Assembly (NCBI GenBank): GCA_963575745.1
Contig: CAUYUJ010014599.1
Span: forward strand, 326,699-390,698
DNA: 64,000 nt
Source: Prorocentrum cordatum
Taxonomy: Eukaryota; Sar; Dinophyceae; Prorocentrales; Prorocentraceae
Direction: 5' to 3'
Shown here: positions 59,991 to 64,000 of the stretch, piece after piece
Layout of the letters: the number at the start of each line of letters is the position of its first letter
How positions within the stretch are numbered: position 1 is the stretch's first letter
Position numbers and translations under genes: made by a program
The notes under the pieces: model-generated
What the model was told of the DNA's origin: nothing
The model's database searches: none
The model's input: the letters and a program-made list of their open reading frames with translations, nothing else

Positions 59991-61367
59991 TTTGGAGTAT
60001 GCGCCGTAATATTTGACCTCTGTGCCAGTAATATGAGCAATGCGACGGGCTGCTTGCTCGGCGACCTGACCCCATGCCAACGCTAGAAGGCGCCAAGCTG
60101 CATATGGTCGTGCTTCTTTAGCTAGAACCAACGCCTCATCAGCATACCTAGCAGTCCGATTCCAGGGATCTTCTGGCAAGTGAGGACCTTCAGGGATGAC
60201 TGGTGTCAACTTCGGCGCCGCGCCGTAGGTCAAGACTTGCAAGGACTTGCCTACTGCCGCCATGTGCAGGTGAACTGGCCTATGCGGCTTGGTGTGCCAC
60301 TCGGCGTCCACCGTGACGGTGCGAAAAAGTAGCATAGCGGCCTCGCTCAGCGCGAAGTAGTCGATCGTGGATGCTGAAGTTGGAGTGCGGCAGGTGGCCT
60401 CTTTCGGCGCGGTGATCTCCACATGCGCATGTAGCGAAAAGGTCGACTCCTCAACGGCATATGTGCTCATGTTCCAGTCACCTCCGATGAGTACTGGATG
60501 GGTGAGCCCAGCCATCTCTTCTCCAACTTTGGCAAGGATGGCCGCATTCCTGACTATCATGCCCTCGCACGTGTGGAGGTAGATGTTGAATATACTCAGG
60601 GTCGACCAGCCTGGAACATCTACTTGAATGTGCTGCGCTCTATGTGCAACTATCTCCGACGTATTAGCTGCAGGTGGCCAGCGCAGACCAATACCATTGC
60701 GAGCAAATACTGCGACGCCTGCCGTGGGAAGGTGACCTGCTGTGGGAGCTCCTGGCAGCGCGATGACTGACCAACCCATCTTTGAGGCGAAACTGTAGAG
60801 CTCCTCCACGTCATGGGTGAAGTAACCGATCTCTTGGGCCAGGATGATCTTGGCCTTGCTTGCTTTGACTCGCTTGTTTAACGTATTGCGCCCCTGGTTG
60901 GCGTTGAAGGTCTCAATCAAATGCATCTGGAGAGCGCTCCCGGGAGTAGCTGGAGCCTGACTGCGACCACCACATACTCTGAGGCTGCTCACTCTTGGAA
61001 GCTGATCTCGACTGGCGTTAGACAGATGCTGTGCGCCTGATTGCCAGTTTGCATGAGCTGCTTCCAACGACTGCGGCAACGAGTCCGTGGACGAGGACTG
61101 CCCAGGGACCCCCAAGATCCAGGGAACGCCTATGATGGGATCGTTGGCATGTGGCCTGCATCCAATATCAGACTGGCCATTCCCATCAGCTGCAGTACTT
61201 CCACCAATAGCGGAGGCTGCAAGAACCTGAACTGACGAAGCCGATCTCATCGAAGTCGGCCCAGTACTGGAACTGCGTGTGCCATCTCCTCCTTCGTCGA
61301 TCCACTGACCTTGGAGGGTAGCGGTGAACGTGTTAGGAGCCAGTCGCGCACTGACCTGGAGCGCCAT
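59955..61367 (-). CDS. LINE ORF2 N-terminal part: APE-type endonuclease
   Basis: 470 codons from the ATG at 61,367, which overlaps the ORF1 end by 35 bp. Residues 150-370 carry endonuclease/exonuclease/phosphatase signatures: FNAN (154-157), AQE (177-179, metal-binding Glu), GVAVFARNG (217-225), LIGGDWN (293-299, catalytic Asp/Asn), STIDYF (333-338) and PHRPVHL (361-367, catalytic His). It would nick target DNA to prime reverse transcription. The first 140 residues are Ser/Gly-rich without a domain. The frame terminates at 59,955 because of a shift near 59,985, at a run of five A/T. The frame open further upstream to 62,516 only shadows ORF1. Confidence 0.8.
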   Translation of the reverse strand: MALQVSARLAPNTFTATLQGQWIDEGGDGTRSSSTGPTSMRSASSVQVLAASAIGGSTAADGNGQSDIGCRPHANDPIIGVPWILGVPGQSSSTDSLPQSLEAAHANWQSGAQHLSNASRDQLPRVSSLRVCGGRSQAPATPGSALQMHLIETFNANQGRNTLNKRVKASKAKIILAQEIGYFTHDVEELYSFASKMGWSVIALPGAPTAGHLPTAGVAVFARNGIGLRWPPAANTSEIVAHRAQHIQVDVPGWSTLSIFNIYLHTCEGMIVRNAAILAKVGEEMAGLTHPVLIGGDWNMSTYAVEESTFSLHAHVEITAPKEATCRTPTSASTIDYFALSEAAMLLFRTVTVDAEWHTKPHRPVHLHMAAVGKSLQVLTYGAAPKLTPVIPEGPHLPEDPWNRTARYADEALVLAKEARPYAAWRLLALAWGQVAEQAARRIAHITGTEVKYYGAYSKNPTAKMGGHPL

Positions 61368-62475
61368 GATCAGGGCTGCGAGTACGACTCCTCTTGGCTT
61401 TGTGGAGCTTGTTGATGAGCTCGAGCAGCTTGGTGGCCTCGTCGCCTTGGGCTGCGGCACTCTGCAAGTCGTTCCACAATTCTTGAGCTTCCTGCAGGTT
61501 GAGTTCGTCATCGGTGCCACGCTTGTTGCTGGCGTCGGTGCCCGCTGCGGGTGGAGGTTGCTGCTGCTCCGCCTGCGGCATGGGCACATCCTTCTTCTTG
61601 AACTTCTCTCGAATGAACTGCTGGTACTTGGTGAACACGGGGTCGGCCGAGAACTTGGCATAGAACTCCACGAGCTCTGGCACGGCTTTGACCTCTTCGC
61701 TCTCCGCATCCAGCTTGAACGTCTCCTCATCGAGCGCCTCGTCCTTAACGTTGGTCGAGGGCTGCTGCAGGCCGAGCTTGGCCGCACTCTCGGCGACCTC
61801 CTGCTGCAGAATGTTGACCTCGGACATCTTGGCGATGATCGCGCTCTCTTTACCTGAAATATCTTGTTGTAGCTGTGCCATTTTGCGCTGCAACTCTTCC
61901 AGCTCGCTCTGCTGCCTGGCCAACTGCTGCTTGGACTTCTCGAGCTTCTGCATCGCCGTCTTGTGCGCTGTGGCAGGGGGCCGCAGCGCTTTAGCCTGAG
62001 CCCGAAGATATTCGAGCGCAGCCTTGTTCGCGTCGTGCACGGCGCCGCCGAACTCGGCAGTGTCCCTGACGACCTTCTCATACACCTCGATATGCTTGAG
62101 AATTTTGGCACGCTTAGCCTGAGCTGGGTCCTGAGCAGCAGCTGCTTCTTCTTGTGACTTGTCACTGTTGCCACTCTTGACTTTGCGAAGCTCCGCCTCT
62201 GTGGCCTTGAGGCGCTGCTCCATCTGCTGAATATACTTGAACTCGGCGCTCCATGGGGCTGGTGACGGGCGAAGACCTGAGCCACCAACTCTCTTGGACG
62301 GAGCGCCTGCTGCTGCTGCTTTGTCTGCCTCACGAGCGGCGGCCACCACACGCATCGGCGCGCTGGCGCCGCACAAGCATGTGACTCGGCTCGCCCAGTT
62401 GGCCGCGCGGCCACAGTGGCTGCAGCCCCAGTACGGCTTGCGCGGCCCGCGCAGTACCGCAGGGCTCGGCACCAT
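61333..62475 (-). CDS. LINE ORF1: zinc motif and coiled-coil protein
   Basis: 380 codons, uninterrupted. Residues 16-35 form W-x-C-x2-C-x11-C-x-C (Cys 18, 21, 33, 35), close to a RanBP2-type zinc finger with its Asn at 26. Predicted coiled coil at about 78-100 and 172-232 (Lys/Glu/Gln/Leu heptads). Acidic middle and Lys/Arg-rich end (HKAKRSRTRS). By position and build it is the nucleic-acid-binding, RNP-forming ORF1 of a LINE. The ATG at 62,475 is the first in this frame (upstream stop at 62,572-62,574). Another ATG at 62,635, four bases after the leader, opens a 101-codon frame in a different phase and could be a uORF or the original N-terminus after a frameshift. Confidence 0.75.
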   Translation of the reverse strand: MVPSPAVLRGPRKPYWGCSHCGRAANWASRVTCLCGASAPMRVVAAAREADKAAAAGAPSKRVGGSGLRPSPAPWSAEFKYIQQMEQRLKATEAELRKVKSGNSDKSQEEAAAAQDPAQAKRAKILKHIEVYEKVVRDTAEFGGAVHDANKAALEYLRAQAKALRPPATAHKTAMQKLEKSKQQLARQQSELEELQRKMAQLQQDISGKESAIIAKMSEVNILQQEVAESAAKLGLQQPSTNVKDEALDEETFKLDAESEEVKAVPELVEFYAKFSADPVFTKYQQFIREKFKKKDVPMPQAEQQQPPPAAGTDASNKRGTDDELNLQEAQELWNDLQSAAAQGDEATKLLELINKLHKAKRSRTRSPDHGAPGQCATGS

Positions 62476-62638
62476 GGCTTCGACTCTGCTTGGAAGGGGC
62501 TTGGACCGACAGGCACCTTCTGTCGGGATCGGGATCCCCTGAAATAGACTGGACTGGTTTGGAGAGATGCCTCAAAGCGGAACCTCCCTCGCGCTCAGTC
62601 GCCCCGAAAGACTCGCGGTCGTCGGGACGGTTCATTGC

Positions 62639-62660
62639 CTTGAGCCAAAATGGCTACGGT
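62639..62660 (-). other. Dinoflagellate spliced-leader sequence
   Basis: On the minus strand this reads A, CCGTAGCCATTTTGG, CTCAAG: all 22 positions of the dinoflagellate SL consensus (first base A allowed). It lies at the 5' edge of the LINE, 163 bases ahead of the ORF1 ATG, and is bounded upstream by a GGA/TCC tract. An SL RNA gene would need a GT splice donor right after the leader. Here GC follows, so this is a copied, trans-spliced mRNA end. Confidence 0.9.
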
Positions 62661-62951
62661 GGAGGAAGAGGAGGAGGGGAAGGAGGAGGAGGAGGAGGAG
62701 GAGGAGAAGGAGCAGGAGGAGGAGGAGGAGGGGGAGGGAAGAGGGAAGGGGAGGAGGAGGAGGAGGAGGAGGAGGAGGAGGAGGAGGAGGAGGAGGAGGA
62801 GAGGGAGGAGGAGGCGGAGGAGGAGGAGGAGGAGGAGTGAGGAGGAGGAGGAGGAGGAGAAGGAGGAGGAGGAGGAGAAGGAGGAGGAGGAGGAGGAGAG
62901 GAGGGAGGAGAGGGAGGAGGAGGAGGAGGAGTAGGAGGAGGAGGAGGAGGA
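62661..62951 (+). repeat. (GGA)n microsatellite, 5' flank of LINE-1
   Basis: About 290 bp of GGA with AAG and CGG variants, beginning at the base after the spliced leader. Confidence 0.9.
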
Positions 62952-63133
62952 CCCAGACCCCCGGAATGAACAGATCATGACGGAAGGTTTTCCCTATTCT
63001 ACGCCTCTTTGGGCCCTGAGTGGGCCTCGGGACTGTCGAGAAACCACTTGGGATGACGAAACCGTCCCAGGGAATATGTCGAAACCTCTGGGGGTCGACG
63101 TCACGAAAGAAAACATGCTGTCGGGGGTCTGGG
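62952..63133 (+). mobile_element. TIR family A element in GGA array, unit 1
   Basis: CCCAGACCCCCGGAATGAAC to GTCGGGGGTCTGGGG. The interior has CTATTCTACGCCTCTTTGGG and GGGAATATGTCGAAACCTCT, features shared only with the next two copies. Confidence 0.8.
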
Positions 63134-63313
63134 GAGGAGGAGAGGGAGGGGAAGGAGGAGGAGGAGGAGGAGGAGGAGGAGGAGGACGAGGAGGACGAGG
63201 AGGACGAGGAGGAAGAGGAAGAGAGGAGGGGGGGGAGGGGAGGAGGAGGATGAGGAGGAGGAGGAGGAGGAGGAGGAGGAGGAGGAGGAGGAGGAGGAGG
63301 AGGAGGAGGAGGA
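63134..63313 (+). repeat. (GGA)n microsatellite
   Basis: GGA with GACGAGGAGGACGAGG variants, about 180 bp. Confidence 0.9.
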
Positions 63314-63499
63314 CCCAGACCCCCTCGAACAATGAAAAGATCATGACGGGATTTGTGTTCCCCGTTCTACGCCTCTTTGGGCCCTTACTGGGTCTCTGGA
63401 CCTTCAGAAACAACATGGGATGACAAACCGGTCCCAGGGAATATGTCGAAACCTCTGGGGGTCGACGTCACGAACAAAACATTACGTCGTGGGTATGGG
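63314..63499 (+). mobile_element. TIR family A element in GGA array, unit 2
   Basis: CCCAGACCCCCTCGAACAAT to TACGTCGTGGGTATGGGG (right end mutated). Shares the 62,952-type interior. Confidence 0.75.
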
Positions 63500-63751
63500 G
63501 AGGAGGAGGGGCGGGAGGAAGAGGATGAGAATGATGAGGAGGAGGACGACGAGGCGGAGGAGGAGGAAGATGAGGAGGGTGAGGAGAGAAGGAGGAGAGG
63601 AGGAGGAGGGAGGAGGAGGAGGAAGGCGGAGGAGGAGGAGGAGGAGGAGGAGGAGGGGAGGAGGGGGTGGGAGTGGGAGCAGGAGGAGGAGGAGGAGGAG
63701 GAGGAGGAGGAGGAGAAGGAGGAAGGAGGAGGAGGAGGAGGAGGAGGGGGA
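63500..63751 (+). repeat. (GGA)n microsatellite
   Basis: About 250 bp, first third with GATGAG and GACGAC variants. Confidence 0.9.
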
Positions 63752-63943
63752 CCCAAACCACCTTGAGCAATGAAAAGATCATGACTGGAGGTTTTTCGCA
63801 ATTTTACGCCTCGGGGGGCCCTTACTGGGCCTCAGGGCCGTCAAAAGAACGACTCGGTATGACAAACGGGTCCCAGGGAATATGTCGATCGAAACCTCTG
63901 GGGGTCGACGTCACGAACCAATCATGACGTCGGGGGTCTTGGG
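63752..63943 (+). mobile_element. TIR family A element in GGA array, unit 3
   Basis: CCCAAACCACCTTGAGCAAT to GACGTCGGGGGTCTTGGG. Has a 4-bp GATC duplication within ATGTCGATCGAAACC. Confidence 0.75.
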
Positions 63944-64000
63944 AGGAGGAGGGGGAGGAGGAGGAGGAGGAGGAGGAGGAGGAGGAGGAGGAGGAGGAGG
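63944..64000 (+). repeat. (GGA)n microsatellite, cut by window end
   Basis: Continues the element-GGA alternation beyond the window. Confidence 0.9.

Larger units (their letters stand above)
56112..62660 (-). mobile_element. Spliced-leader-bearing LINE with EN, RT and RNase H (LINE-1)
   Basis: A 6.55-kb non-LTR retrotransposon read on the minus strand. It starts with a spliced leader at 62,660, then a 163-base leader region, ORF1, a 35-bp overlap and ORF2 (EN, RT, CCHHC-like knuckle, RNase H). It ends near 56,112 with AGTCATTTAGTCATTTAGT, an 8-bp repeat, in place of poly(A). Both flanks are (GGA)n on the plus strand, so the target was apparently a GGA tract. Three frameshifts and one TAG make this copy inactive unless they are sequence errors. 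No LTRs or integrase were seen. Confidence 0.85.

Noticed and set aside
61324-61857. 177-codon plus-strand frame opposite LINE ORF1
   Set aside because: Antisense shadow of the ORF1 coding sequence, Leu/Glu-rich as expected for antisense of such codons.
59955-62516. Single 853-residue protein starting at 62,516
   Set aside because: Its first 383 codons are the wrong-frame shadow of ORF1 (Arg/Ser-rich); the real ORF2 start is at or near 61,367.
62639-62660. Spliced-leader RNA gene
   Set aside because: The leader is followed by GCAATG and not by a GT splice donor plus Sm-like site; it is the copied end of a processed transcript.

Overview
The window looks like intergenic DNA of a core dinoflagellate with a GC-rich genome (Prorocentrum-like by GC and repeat style; the genus is inference). 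The clearest pointer is a complete 22-nt dinoflagellate spliced-leader sequence on the minus strand at 62,639-62,660. Other support is the non-LTR retrotransposon types, the high GC, and the very high load of (TCC)n/(GGA)n tracts. I recognise no host protein gene, rRNA or tRNA. The only convincing coding sequence belongs to two retrotransposons, both on the minus strand.

The main coding unit is a 6.5-kb LINE-type element (56,112-62,660, minus). It begins exactly with the spliced leader. ORF1 encodes a zinc motif plus coiled coils. An overlapping ORF2 encodes an APE-type endonuclease, a reverse transcriptase with a YIDD box, a CCHHC-type zinc knuckle and an RNase H domain. ORF2 is broken by three apparent frameshifts and one in-frame TAG. 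The element sits inside a (GGA)n tract, and its 3' end carries an 8-bp repeat instead of poly(A). A second, 5'-truncated and decayed LINE (10,740-12,795, minus) keeps an RT thumb, two Cys/His fingers and a weak Rossmann/cytosine-methyltransferase-like tail.

Most of the rest is a mosaic of short elements with terminal inverted repeats (TIRs), which look like MITEs or foldback elements. I label the families by letter. A (about 185 bp, ends CCCAGACCCCC/GGGGGTCTGGG, more than 20 complete or partial copies) is the most abundant. B, C, E, F, G, I, J, L, R and S have two to six copies each. At least eight more foldbacks are single copy. Two insertions can be timed against paralogous empty sites: an L copy at 22,995-23,142 with a probable 9-bp target duplication, and an E copy at 44,070-44,317.

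Between these lie tandem arrays: 73 bp at 3.1-3.6 kb, 108 bp at 23.5-23.8 kb, 59 bp in a 3x59 higher-order pattern at 31.6-34.2 kb, 77 bp at 52.35-54.3 kb and about 82 bp at 55.0-55.4 kb. There are also degenerate minisatellites rich in GCCTCTTGGG or GCGTAGTG, period-3 tracts (ATC, AAC) and about 5 kb in total of TCC/GGA. A large inverted repeat (37.2-38.35 against 39.58-40.73 kb) and an inverted duplication (16.4-17.3 against 40.7-41.7 kb) show larger rearrangements. All identities and counts were judged by eye.
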